From contig JAEYTW010000040.1 in the NCBI GenBank assembly GCA_023433835.1, positions 1 through 12,251 on the forward strand: a DNA stretch of 12,251 bases. The letters are read 5' to 3'. Under the pieces are notes generated by a model. The model made no database searches, was not told where the DNA came from, and saw only the letters and a program-made list of their open reading frames with translations. Shown here in pieces: positions 1 to 7,175 of this stretch; within the stretch, counting starts at the first letter, position 1; each line of letters starts with the position of its first letter. Both the position numbers and the translations under genes were made by a program. Origin of the DNA: Pseudomonadota bacterium. GTDB lineage: Bacteria; Pseudomonadota; Alphaproteobacteria; Ferrovibrionales; Ferrovibrionaceae.

Positions 1-1003
1 GCTTGGGGTCGACCAGGCTGATGCCGGGCGGCGTACCCGCAATGATCAGCATCGCCTTGGTCCCCACCGCCTCCAGGCCTGCGATCTCCTTATGGATGTC
101 GTGGGGAATGCCGGTCAGCAGGCTGCCCTCGTAGCCGTTGGTCAGCGTGATCACCAGCGCGCGCTTGGAGCCGGCGACGAGGTCGGTATGGGCCCAGGTC
201 CTGGAAATGCCGCCGTCCATGCAGAAACGCTGGCCCAGCAGCGTCGGCCCGATCAGGCCGGGCAGGGACGAGCTGGCCGCGGCGCCGTGCGCCAGCGGGA
301 TGGCGTTCCTGCGCGCCACATCCTGATGCACGACCAGGCGTTCGCCGGTGTAGCAGTCGTTGGCGGTGGTGAACATCTTCTGGACGGGCCACTCGGTCTT
401 GCAGTCGCCGGTCAGCAGCCAGGCCAGGCGCTCGACGCCGTCACCGTTCAGATGGTTGTTGGCGGCCAGCGCGGCATGGCCGATGGCGCGGATTGATTCC
501 GGGCTGCCGTCCTTGACGTTGAAGTTGATTTCCTGGGCCCGCTTCTGGCTGATGTTCGGCGCCGACAGCGGCGCCAGCTTGCCGAACAGGCCGGGAAAGT
601 GGCCAAAGAAATTGAACTCGGCGCGCAGCTGCTTGAACCGCCCGGACAGCAGCGACGAACCGGCATAGGAACCGGCCGAGGTGCCGACGATCATCTCGGC
701 GATGGTCGGGTCGATATTCTGTTCCAGCAGGCCATGGAAGAAACCGCAATACCAGGCGACGTAATACTCACCGCCTCCGCCTAGGACTAATGTCCGATCC
801 AGGCCGCGGGCGAGGTCCGAGACGACCGGCTGGTCAGGGATCGGCCGGGCCAGGCCGTCGTCGGCGAACAGCTTGTCGGAGATGGCCGCGGCCATCTGCG
901 CCGGATCGGCGTCCGCGGCGCGGGCCTGCCCGGCGACTGGCAGGGCGATAGACGCCGCCGATATGCCGGCGGCCGACCTGATCAGGTTTCTGCGTGAAAA
1001 CAT
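1..1003 (-). CDS. Patatin-like phospholipase with Tat-type signal peptide (3' part missing)
   Basis: Probable exported serine lipase/acyl hydrolase of the patatin family, which uses a Ser-Asp dyad. The first 334 residues are visible and the C-terminus lies beyond the left edge. The N-terminus has a twin-arginine motif (SRRNLIR, residues 3-9), a hydrophobic stretch to about residue 24 and an ARA cleavage site at 27-29, which suggests folded export to the periplasm. The glycine-rich oxyanion segment is G75-G78, followed by E-Y-Y. The nucleophile elbow GTSAG spans 107-111 with Ser109, and the DGG motif at 263-265 supplies Asp263. The basic residue plus glycine that usually follow the glycines are absent (see findings). 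The ATG at 1003 is chosen because it gives a complete signal peptide. A GGGG stretch lies about 5 nt upstream, and GAGG lies 13 nt upstream. It is separated from the next gene by 126 nt holding a likely promoter. Family assignment is firm; substrate is unknown. Confidence 0.85.
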   Translation of the reverse strand, partial: MFSRRNLIRSAAGISAASIALPVAGQARAADADPAQMAAAISDKLFADDGLARPIPDQPVVSDLARGLDRTLVLGGGGEYYVAWYCGFFHGLLEQNIDPTIAEMIVGTSAGSYAGSSLLSGRFKQLRAEFNFFGHFPGLFGKLAPLSAPNISQKRAQEINFNVKDGSPESIRAIGHAALAANNHLNGDGVERLAWLLTGDCKTEWPVQKMFTTANDCYTGERLVVHQDVARRNAIPLAHGAAASSSLPGLIGPTLLGQRFCMDGGISRTWAHTDLVAGSKRALVITLTNGYEGSLLTGIPHDIHKEIAGLEAVGTKAMLIIAGTPPGISLVDPK

Positions 1004-1044
1004 CGTGTCCCCATTACCTCTGATGCCGTACTCCGTGGAAAAAA

Positions 1045-1074
1045 ATCATAACCTTACGGCCGACGTGAAGTCAT
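1045..1074 (-). promoter_or_regulatory. Candidate sigma-70-type promoter for the patatin gene
   Basis: Read on the minus strand there is a -35-like ATGACT (1069-1074), an 18-nt spacer and a -10-like TATGAT (1045-1050, 5 of 6 to consensus) followed by a T-run. The predicted start of transcription is about 30 nt upstream of the ATG at 1003. The position fits the only sizeable gap between the patatin gene and the upstream SRPBCC-VOC gene. The call rests on motif inspection only. Confidence 0.4.
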
Positions 1075-1129
1075 GCGGCACAGGGCAACAATGTGACGAC
1101 GGTTACGCTTCCGGTCGACGATCGAGGCG

Positions 1130-1876
1130 TCAATCTTCCGACCACACCGCCAGTTCGTTGCCGGCGGGATCGACGAAGTGGAAGCGGCGACCGCCGGGAA
1201 AGGCGAAGATCGGCCTGACGATCTTGGCGCCGGCCTCCGCGACCTTGCGCGCGGTGGCATCGAGGTCGTCGGCGTAGAGCACCACCAGCGGAATGGCCGC
1301 GGCGCCGGGCGAGAAGCCGCCTTCCATCCGGCCGTCGCCGAAGGCCCGGTATTGCGGACCGTAAGCGGTGAAGCGCCAGCCGAACAGCGCCCGGTAGAAG
1401 CCTTCGACCTTGTCGAGGTCGGGGCCGTGGAACTCGACGTAGTCGATGCGGCCGTCGCGTCCCGAAGGCGTCTCGTGCGGCGGCCCGGCCTCGATGATTT
1501 CCTTGAGCTTTTCCAGGTCGCGTCCGACCCAGTCGCAATCGCGGGCATAGGTCTCGTCGTCCATGTGGGGTTGCCGCAAGACGGTGATGAAGACTTCCGA
1601 CTGGCCCTCGTGACCGACGACGCGGACCGGCATGTGGATTTCCGGCCTGCCATCGACCGACACCCAGTGATCGGCGACGCCGAACTCGTTGCGGGGGCTG
1701 AAGCGGATGGCGGCACGGCCGGTCGGCGTGTCGCCCGACCACTTGCCGTCGACCTGTTCCAGGCTGGACGCCAGCCCCGAGGCCCATGCCGTCATGCGGG
1801 TCGGATCGGCGACGATGTCGTAGACCTGGGACAGCGGCCGGTCGATGCGGATGGAGATTGTGCGGGTTTCGGTCAT
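1130..1876 (-). CDS. SRPBCC (START-like) and VOC/glyoxalase two-domain protein
   Basis: A 248-residue cytosolic fusion of two small-molecule-binding folds. Residues 1 to about 125 look like an SRPBCC/polyketide cyclase-type ligand-binding domain, opening with TISIRIDRPLSQVYDIVADP and closing with a helical segment (DWVGRDLEKLKEIIE). Residues of about 140-248 are a VOC domain: a beta strand with a possible metal-ligand Glu (IDYVEF), the FYRALFGW segment typical of glyoxalase-like proteins, and the terminal DPAGNELAVW strand with a second possible Glu. The reaction and ligand cannot be told. The ATG at 1876 is preferred over one 54 nt further upstream because GGAGAA lies about 6 nt before it and the domain starts at once. 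It follows the AraC-type regulator by 78 nt on the same strand, so it may be that regulator's target. The fold calls are good; the enzyme activity is unknown. Confidence 0.8.
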   Translation of the reverse strand: MTETRTISIRIDRPLSQVYDIVADPTRMTAWASGLASSLEQVDGKWSGDTPTGRAAIRFSPRNEFGVADHWVSVDGRPEIHMPVRVVGHEGQSEVFITVLRQPHMDDETYARDCDWVGRDLEKLKEIIEAGPPHETPSGRDGRIDYVEFHGPDLDKVEGFYRALFGWRFTAYGPQYRAFGDGRMEGGFSPGAAAIPLVVLYADDLDATARKVAEAGAKIVRPIFAFPGGRRFHFVDPAGNELAVWSED

Positions 1877-1954
1877 GGCGGATTCTCCAGATACCGGGGC
1901 GAGAGGCCCTGAGATAGATTGCCGGGCCAACCGGTTCTTGAACGAAACGGCCAG

Positions 1955-2650
1955 TCAGGGATCGAGTTGCGCCAGCAGCTGTCGGGGCGTCAGGCCGCAG
2001 AGGCGGCGCGTCTCGCGGTTGAGATGCGGCTGGTCGGCGTAGCCTGCCTCGACCGCGGTCATCGCAAGGCCTTGTCCTCCGCGGCGGCTCAGCGCCAGGA
2101 AACGCTGCAGCCGCAGGATGGCGTCGAGGCTCTTCGGGCCATAGCCGAACCAGTCGTGACAGCGTCGGCGCAAGGTTCTTGCACTCATGTCGATTGGCCG
2201 TCCGCGATCGATCCGGTTGAAGATCGCGGCGGCAGCAATCGCGCGGTCCCCGACCCTGGACAGGCGGGCCAGGACGCCGGCCTGCAGCCGGGCCAGCATG
2301 TCGCAGGCATCGCGGCCCTCGCCGATCCGATCGGCCAGGCTGCGCGCCTCGAAGCCCCAGAAGGCATCGAGATCGGGGCGGGCATCGACGATGTCGCAAG
2401 CCGGGATGCCGAGCCAGTCGGCGGCGCGGCCGGGCTGGAAGCGCAGGCCGACCACGAGGCCGGCCCTTTTGACCGACACCGCCGCCCGATCGGGCCCGGC
2501 GACGGTCAGGCGCCCGTGGGTCCAGACGATGTCGATGCAGCCGTCCGGCAGGACGAGGAACGGGTCGGCACGGCCTTCAGGCCGGTTGCTCCAGGCGCAG
2601 CGGAAATGCGGGGCGAGAGCGCCCGTGCCGGGGTGTTCCCGATAGGTCAC
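1955..2650 (-). CDS. AraC-family transcriptional regulator (DUF6597-type N-terminus)
   Basis: A 231-residue DNA-binding regulator. The N-terminal part contains LPDGCIDIVW (residues 34-43), typical of the DUF6597-like sensor domain found in many AraC proteins. The C-terminal part (about 135-228) is the double helix-turn-helix, with the recognisable second motif AGYADQPHLNRETRRLCGLT (202-221). The effector is unknown. A GTG at 2650 is taken as the start: it forms a 4-nt GTGA overlap with the stop of the upstream acetyltransferase, and the family's N-terminus follows directly. No good Shine-Dalgarno precedes it, so translation is probably coupled to the acetyltransferase. It lies directly upstream of the SRPBCC-VOC gene, a common arrangement of regulator and target, but regulation here is inferred from order only. 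Confidence 0.85.
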   Translation of the reverse strand: MTYREHPGTGALAPHFRCAWSNRPEGRADPFLVLPDGCIDIVWTHGRLTVAGPDRAAVSVKRAGLVVGLRFQPGRAADWLGIPACDIVDARPDLDAFWGFEARSLADRIGEGRDACDMLARLQAGVLARLSRVGDRAIAAAAIFNRIDRGRPIDMSARTLRRRCHDWFGYGPKSLDAILRLQRFLALSRRGGQGLAMTAVEAGYADQPHLNRETRRLCGLTPRQLLAQLDP

Positions 2651-3234
2651 CGATCGGGCGGGGCGGCATAGGGCCCCGGGTCGAACAGCACATCGCGGGT
2701 GGCGATGGGCGTGAAGCCGACGCTCTGATAGACCGCGAGCGCGCGGGGATGGTCCAGCGTGCAGGTATTGACGGTCAGCCGGGTGGTATTGCCCGCCCAG
2801 GCCTCGGCCACCACGCGGCGCAGGAAGAAGCCACCGACGCGCAGGCCCAGGAATTCCGGCGCCAGGCCGAAATAGGAAAGATTGACTTCCGTCCCGGCGC
2901 GGCCGTCGAGTTCGGCGAAGCCCGCCGGCACGCCGCCGACATAGGGGATCAGGATCTTGACGCGCTCGTCCTGAATGATCGCTTCGATATCGTCGTCGGC
3001 CATGCGCTTGCGGTCGGTCCACAGCCAGGGCTGGCCGACGGCATCGTAGAGATAGCGGTAATAGCCGACCGGGCAGCGCTCGGCACGCAGCAGGGCCAGC
3101 TTGAGGCTGCCCGGTGTCGGGTAATGCCGCGGCGCCGGCGCCGCATTCATTTCCAGATAGGTGATGCGCGTGCGGATGCGCCCGTCGGCCTCGAACGGGA
3201 TCGGAAACAGGCCGAGGGCAAGCGGGTGGGCCAT
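2647..3234 (-). CDS. GNAT-family N-acetyltransferase
   Basis: A 195-residue acetyl-CoA-dependent acyltransferase. The GNAT fold shows as a strand run around residues 93-125 (KILIPYVGGVPAGFAEL, then VNLSYFGLAPEF), followed by a loop and helix GLRVGGFFLRRVV (130-142) in place of the Q/R-x-x-G-x-G/A CoA-pyrophosphate loop. The late segment DHPRALAVYQSVGFTP (161-176) is the classic final helix and strand of the fold. An extra N-terminal region contains ITYLEM (24-29), which I remember from a subgroup of proteobacterial GNATs. The substrate is unknown. The ATG at 3234 sits 1 nt after the stop of the sulfurtransferase gene. A longer reading frame upstream would run into that gene and was rejected. 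It overlaps the AraC-type gene downstream by 4 nt, so these three genes are probably one transcript. Confidence 0.85.
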   Translation of the reverse strand: MAHPLALGLFPIPFEADGRIRTRITYLEMNAAPAPRHYPTPGSLKLALLRAERCPVGYYRYLYDAVGQPWLWTDRKRMADDDIEAIIQDERVKILIPYVGGVPAGFAELDGRAGTEVNLSYFGLAPEFLGLRVGGFFLRRVVAEAWAGNTTRLTVNTCTLDHPRALAVYQSVGFTPIATRDVLFDPGPYAAPPDR

Positions 3235-3235
3235 G

Positions 3236-4093
3236 TCAGTCGACGGCAACCGGCAGTTCGGGGCGGCCACCCCATTCGGTCCAGGAACCGTCGTAGACGG
3301 CAACCGACCGATGGCCGAGCAGGTGCAGCCCGAAAGCCAGAACACAGGCCGAGATGCCCGAGCCGCAGGTGGCGATCACCGGCTTGGCCAGGTCGATGCC
3401 GGCATCGGTGAAGCGCCGGCGCAGCGTCTCGGCATCGACCACCGTGCCGTCGGCCGGGTCGGTCAGCCCGACATAAGGCAGGTTCTTCGACCCGGGGATA
3501 TGGCCCGACCGCAGGCCCGGACGGAATTCCGGCTCGGCCCCGCTGAAGCGGCCGGCCCCGCGGGCATCGATCACCTGCTCGCGCCCGGACGACAGATTGG
3601 TCTTCATCTGGTCGACGTCGCGCACCAGCATCTGGTTCATCCGGGCGGTGAAGTGCCGCTCGCGCGGATGGGGCGGGTAATCCTCGACCGGCCGCCCCTC
3701 GGCCAGCCATTTCTTCATGCCGCCATCGAGGATGGCGACGTCGTTGTGGCCGAACACCCGGAACATCCACCAGACCCGGGTGGCCGAGAGCAACTGGTCG
3801 GCGCCGTCATAGACGACGATGCGGCTGCCGTCGCCCAAGCCCAGCTTGCGCATGCGGCTGGAGAATTTCTCCGGGCTGGGCAGCATGTGGGGCAGGGGGC
3901 TCGACGTATCGGCGATCTCGTCGATGTCGAAGAACACCGCGCCGGGAATGTGCTGTGCGGCGTATTCGGCCTTGGGGTCGCGCTTCAGTTGCGGCAGATA
4001 CCACGAGGCATCGACGACGCGCACGTCGGGCGCATCCAGGCGTTCGGCCAGCCAGCTGGTCGAGACCAGCGCGTCCGGATTGGCGTAAGGCAT
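3236..4093 (-). CDS. sseA: 3-mercaptopyruvate sulfurtransferase (tandem rhodanese)
   Basis: A 285-residue two-domain rhodanese that moves the sulfane sulfur of 3-mercaptopyruvate to a thiol or cyanide acceptor. The inactive N-terminal rhodanese domain covers about 8-135, with HIPGAVFFDIDEI (48-60) and LDGGMKKW (122-129). The catalytic C-terminal domain covers about 155-282, with GRFSG, the GHIPGSKNLP segment (198-207) and the active loop CGSGIS at 243-248 (nucleophile Cys243). CGSG rather than CRKG points to mercaptopyruvate over thiosulfate. The ATG at 4093 is chosen because GAGG lies about 5 nt upstream. A GTG five codons earlier is possible but more poorly placed. It is followed after 1 nt by a GNAT gene and lies 45 nt after the AlaX gene. 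Together with the cysteine synthase this suggests a cysteine and sulfur theme. Confidence 0.93.
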   Translation of the reverse strand: MPYANPDALVSTSWLAERLDAPDVRVVDASWYLPQLKRDPKAEYAAQHIPGAVFFDIDEIADTSSPLPHMLPSPEKFSSRMRKLGLGDGSRIVVYDGADQLLSATRVWWMFRVFGHNDVAILDGGMKKWLAEGRPVEDYPPHPRERHFTARMNQMLVRDVDQMKTNLSSGREQVIDARGAGRFSGAEPEFRPGLRSGHIPGSKNLPYVGLTDPADGTVVDAETLRRRFTDAGIDLAKPVIATCGSGISACVLAFGLHLLGHRSVAVYDGSWTEWGGRPELPVAVD

Positions 4094-4138
4094 GTTTTCC
4101 TCGTTCACTCTTCCTGGCGCGGGCTTTATTTCAGGCGG

Positions 4139-4864
4139 TCACGCATCGAATTCGATGATGACGCGCCGGTTCTGCTTGCCCTTGTTCTCGATCTTGCGGA
4201 CGACCACCGGGCCGATCTCGCCGGTACGGGCGACATGGGTGCCGCCGCAGGCCTGCAGGTCGAGATGGGCGCCGGTCGGGCCCACCTCGATCAGGCGCAG
4301 CCGGCCCTGTCCGGTCGGCGGCCGTACCGACATGGTCTTGACCAGTTCGGGGTTGGTGTCGAGCTCGTCGTCGGTGACCCAGCGATGGGCGACGGCATGG
4401 TCGCCGCGGATCAGCTCGTTCAGCCTGGCGGTCACGACGTCCTTGTCCGGCACCTCGCCGGCGATGTCGAAATCGAGCCGGCCCTTGTCCTCGGCGACCT
4501 GGCCGCCGGTGACGGGGAAGGGCATCACCGCCGACAGCAGATGCAGGCAGGAATGCATCCGCATCAGCTTGTGGCGGCGCGCCCAGTCCAGCTTCATCAT
4601 CACCTTGGTACCGACGGCGGGTGGCGGGGCGCCGGGTGCCAGCACATGGGCGATCAGCCCGGGGGCGCCGCCCTTGACGGTGTCGACCACCGCGATCTCG
4701 GTGCCGTCCTGCAGGGTCAGGGTGCCGCGGTCGCCGGGCTGGCCGCCGCCGGTCGGATAGAAGATCGTGCGGTCGAACTCGATCCCCTTCTCGCCGATCG
4801 CGGTGACTTCGGCCTCGCAGGTGGCGAGATAGGAATCCTCGCGAAACAGTTCGACCACGCTCAT
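4139..4864 (-). CDS. AlaX-type trans-acting alanyl-tRNA editing protein
   Basis: A 241-residue freestanding relative of the AlaRS editing domain, which hydrolyses Ser- or Gly-tRNA(Ala) made by mistake. Both zinc motifs are present: HSCLH (His104, His108) and CGGTH (Cys206, His210). The N-terminal barrel carries the family segment FYPTGGGQPGDRG (35-47). There is no aminoacylation domain. At about 240 residues it fits the medium-length AlaX class, which includes the N-terminal barrel. The start ATG at 4864 overlaps the cysteine synthase stop as ATGA, so the two are very probably translationally coupled. A frame opening much further upstream in the same phase is a shadow inside the cysteine synthase gene. 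The 45-nt gap to the sulfurtransferase holds no obvious terminator. Confidence 0.92.
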   Translation of the reverse strand: MSVVELFREDSYLATCEAEVTAIGEKGIEFDRTIFYPTGGGQPGDRGTLTLQDGTEIAVVDTVKGGAPGLIAHVLAPGAPPPAVGTKVMMKLDWARRHKLMRMHSCLHLLSAVMPFPVTGGQVAEDKGRLDFDIAGEVPDKDVVTARLNELIRGDHAVAHRWVTDDELDTNPELVKTMSVRPPTGQGRLRLIEVGPTGAHLDLQACGGTHVARTGEIGPVVVRKIENKGKQNRRVIIEFDA

Positions 4865-5862
4865 GCCAGCCACTCCGGCACCGGCAGGTTCTTCGAGCGC
4901 AGGAATTCGGGGTTGAACAGCTTGCTCTGGTAACGCTGGCCGCCGTCGCACAACACCGTCACGATGGTATGGCCGGGGCCGAGATCGCGCGCCAGCCGGA
5001 TCGCGCCGGCGATGTTGATCGCGCTGGACGAGCCGAGCACGAGGCCTTCTTCCTGGATCAGCCGGAAGATGATCGGCAGCGCGTCCTCGTCCTTGATCTG
5101 ATAGGCGAAGTCCGGGGTGATGCCCTCGAGATTGGCGGTGATGCGGCCCTGGCCGATCCCCTCGGTGATCGAAGATCCTTCTGCCTTCAACTCGCCGTGC
5201 CGGTAGTAATTGTAGAGCGCGGCGCCCAGCGGGTCGGCGATGGCGGTCTTGATGCCGGCATTGCGCTCCTTGAGCGCCAGGTGGATGCCGGCCAGCGTGC
5301 CGCCGGAGCCGACCGCGCAGACGAAGCCGTCGACCCGGCCGTCGGTCTGGGTCCAGATTTCCGGGCCTGTAGTGTCGTAATGGGCCTGGCGGTTGGCGGT
5401 GTTGTCGAACTGGTTGGCCCAGATCGCGCCGTTCGGCTCGGTGGCCGCGATCTCCTCGGCCAGGCGGCCGGAATAGCGGACGTAATTGTTCGGGTCCTTG
5501 TAGGGCACCGCCGGCACCAGGCGAAGGTCGGCGCCGCACAGGCGCAGCATGTCCTTCTTCTCCTGGCTCTGGGTGTCCGGCATGACGATGACGGTGCGGA
5601 AGCCCAGCGCATTGCCGACCAGCGCCAGGCCGATGCCGGTATTGCCGGCCGTGCCCTCGACGATGACGCCGCCGGGCCTGAGCTGCCCGCGGTTCATGGC
5701 GTCGCGCACGATGCCGAGCGCGGCGCGGTCCTTGACCGAGCCGCCGGGATTGAGGAATTCGGCCTTGCCGAGGATGGTGCAGCCGGTCTCTTCGGAGGCG
5801 CGGCGGAGCTTGATCAGCGGCGTGTTGCCGATGGCGTCGAGGAAGCCGTTGCGATAGTCCAT
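4861..5862 (-). CDS. cysK: Cysteine synthase (O-acetylserine sulfhydrylase), PLP-dependent
   Basis: A 333-residue fold-type II PLP enzyme that makes cysteine from O-acetylserine and sulfide in the cytosol. Visible motifs are IGNTPLIKL (11-19), the PLP-lysine motif NPGGSVKDRAA with Lys44, the substrate loop EGTAGNTG (69-76), the phosphate-binding GSGGT (185-189) and a C-terminal LCDGGQRYQSKLFN block (304-317). EGTAGNTG, in place of the PTSGNTG of enterobacterial CysK, and the C-terminal LPVPEWL match the CysK type I remember from Brucella and other alphaproteobacteria. Its chain is full length. The ATG at 5862 has only a weak AGG before it. Downstream it overlaps the AlaX gene by 4 nt; upstream, 58 nt separate it from a GNAT gene. 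O-phosphoserine use, or a cystathionine synthase role, cannot be excluded. Confidence 0.9.
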   Translation of the reverse strand: MDYRNGFLDAIGNTPLIKLRRASEETGCTILGKAEFLNPGGSVKDRAALGIVRDAMNRGQLRPGGVIVEGTAGNTGIGLALVGNALGFRTVIVMPDTQSQEKKDMLRLCGADLRLVPAVPYKDPNNYVRYSGRLAEEIAATEPNGAIWANQFDNTANRQAHYDTTGPEIWTQTDGRVDGFVCAVGSGGTLAGIHLALKERNAGIKTAIADPLGAALYNYYRHGELKAEGSSITEGIGQGRITANLEGITPDFAYQIKDEDALPIIFRLIQEEGLVLGSSSAINIAGAIRLARDLGPGHTIVTVLCDGGQRYQSKLFNPEFLRSKNLPVPEWLA

Positions 5863-5920
5863 GGACCTGATCTAACGGGGTCGCCCCGCCCGGGTCAAGC
5901 AGCCTGGATGACGCGCAATT

Positions 5921-6775
5921 CTACACCAGAACCAGGCCCCAATCGCCGAGGATGCGGAATCCGAGGCTGAAATAGGCGCGGCGGGCCGGCTGGTTGCCGG
6001 TGCCGGTGAACAGCACCGCCCTGACGGCGCCGCGGCGGGCGGCTTCGGCCATGGATCCGGCGACCACCCGGCGGGCGTGGCCGTGGCCGCGCTGCTCGGG
6101 CGGGGTGTAGACCCCGCCGATCTGCACCCGGTCGGGCAGCACGGCGTTATAGGCGCAATAGGCCAGGGGCCGGTCGCCGTCATCGACCAGGATGAAATCA
6201 TGCGCCTCGCCGTGGCGCAGGGTGATTTCCTCCGACGAGGCCGCGAGCAGGCCGTCGGAGGGTTCGGCATTGTAGGCCTCGATGTGATAGGCGACGCGCC
6301 ATTCGATCAGCAGCGGCAGTTCGTCGAGTCGCGGCGGGCGGACCCGCAGTCCCGCGGCAGCCGGCGGCTCGGTCATCTCGGCCAGATCACAGCCGAACAG
6401 TTCCTCGCGCCCGAAGAAGCGGGGCGGCCGCAAGGTCAGGCCCAGGGCCTCGCGCACCCGCATCACCTGGTCGAGCGGGCCGGTCATGCCGACGATCTCG
6501 CGCAGCGGCAGCAATCCGTCCACTGCCGCGGCCAGCGCCTCGGCGGCCAGAGGCGCCTGGACCGCCAGCATGCCATTCCAGAAATGCGCCGTTATGCCGA
6601 CGATCGCCTCGCCGAGGAAAGCCGCGACCCAGCGTCCCTGATAGGCATCGGCCCCGTCGGCCAACCCCGCGGCGGCAAGGTTCGAACGCAGGAACATCGA
6701 CGAATCGGCATGGTTGTCCAGGAACTGACGGACCGCGCCCTCGTCGCCGGGCTCGAGCGGGCGAATCGCCGTCAT
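5921..6775 (-). CDS. Two-domain GNAT-family N-acetyltransferase
   Basis: A 284-residue acetyltransferase. The C-terminal GNAT domain (about 143-284) has the acetyl-CoA loop PPEQRGHGHARRVV (226-239), preceded by the IGGVYT strand (219-224) and followed by NQPARRAYFSLGF (261-273), which is textbook for the fold. The N-terminal 135 residues resemble a degenerate second GNAT-like domain (opening TAIRPLEPGDEGAVRQFL) and lack an obvious CoA loop. The substrate is unknown. The ATG at 6775 forms an ATGA overlap with the stop of the gamma-glutamylcyclotransferase-like gene, and the protein opens directly on the fold, so longer in-frame extensions were rejected. It is the last of the four tightly packed genes starting with the photolyase. 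Confidence 0.85.
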   Translation of the reverse strand: MTAIRPLEPGDEGAVRQFLDNHADSSMFLRSNLAAAGLADGADAYQGRWVAAFLGEAIVGITAHFWNGMLAVQAPLAAEALAAAVDGLLPLREIVGMTGPLDQVMRVREALGLTLRPPRFFGREELFGCDLAEMTEPPAAAGLRVRPPRLDELPLLIEWRVAYHIEAYNAEPSDGLLAASSEEITLRHGEAHDFILVDDGDRPLAYCAYNAVLPDRVQIGGVYTPPEQRGHGHARRVVAGSMAEAARRGAVRAVLFTGTGNQPARRAYFSLGFRILGDWGLVLV

Positions 6776-7173
6776 GGCCGCAGCAGCCGCAGAAAGGCGC
6801 GCTTGTGCCGGCGCGCCCAGTCGTCGAGGTCCCAGGCGTCGCTGCCAGGCTTCAGGCCCTTCAGCGGGAAATAGGCCTGGGCGACGACAATGCCGCCGGC
6901 AGTCGTCACCCGCACCGCCTGGCGCCGGTAGTCCGTGCCTTCGTAGCGGTCCAGGGCTTGCCAATCGGCGTCCGACAGTCCGGAAAGAATGGTGCCTGGC
7001 GTCGTCGCCCCGGCGCGCGGTACCAGGATCGGATAGCTCTGGCCGACCACGGCCAGCGCGACATGGCCGGGCAGGCGGCCGACGGCGCCGAGCTCGGGAC
7101 AGCGGCCGAGCACCGCAGTCAGAATGTCGGGATCGCGCAGCGTGCCATAGGCGAACAGGCGGCCCCGCGGCAT
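6772..7173 (-). CDS. Gamma-glutamylcyclotransferase-like (AIG2-like) protein
   Basis: A 133-residue protein of the gamma-glutamylcyclotransferase/AIG2 fold. Members of the fold cyclise gamma-glutamyl groups to 5-oxoproline. The N-terminal strand and loop FAYGTLRDPDIL (7-18) is the family signature that binds the substrate, and LDRYEGTDYRR (74-84) carries the expected catalytic Glu78. The length is normal for bacterial members. Whether it acts on glutathione-derived or other gamma-glutamyl amines cannot be told from sequence. The ATG at 7173 follows the HAD gene stop after 2 nt, and its own stop overlaps the GNAT start, so it sits inside one transcription unit. No clear Shine-Dalgarno is seen, consistent with coupling. 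Confidence 0.85.
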   Translation of the reverse strand: MPRGRLFAYGTLRDPDILTAVLGRCPELGAVGRLPGHVALAVVGQSYPILVPRAGATTPGTILSGLSDADWQALDRYEGTDYRRQAVRVTTAGGIVVAQAYFPLKGLKPGSDAWDLDDWARRHKRAFLRLLRP

Positions 7174-7175
7174 GA

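Noticed and set aside
3161..4933. A very long open frame (about 590 codons) on the plus strand opposite the sulfurtransferase and AlaX genes.
   Set aside because: It lies antisense to two firmly identified genes. Its low-complexity, Arg/Gly/Ala/Asp-rich product is typical of the antisense shadow of high-GC coding DNA, and it has no recognisable domain.
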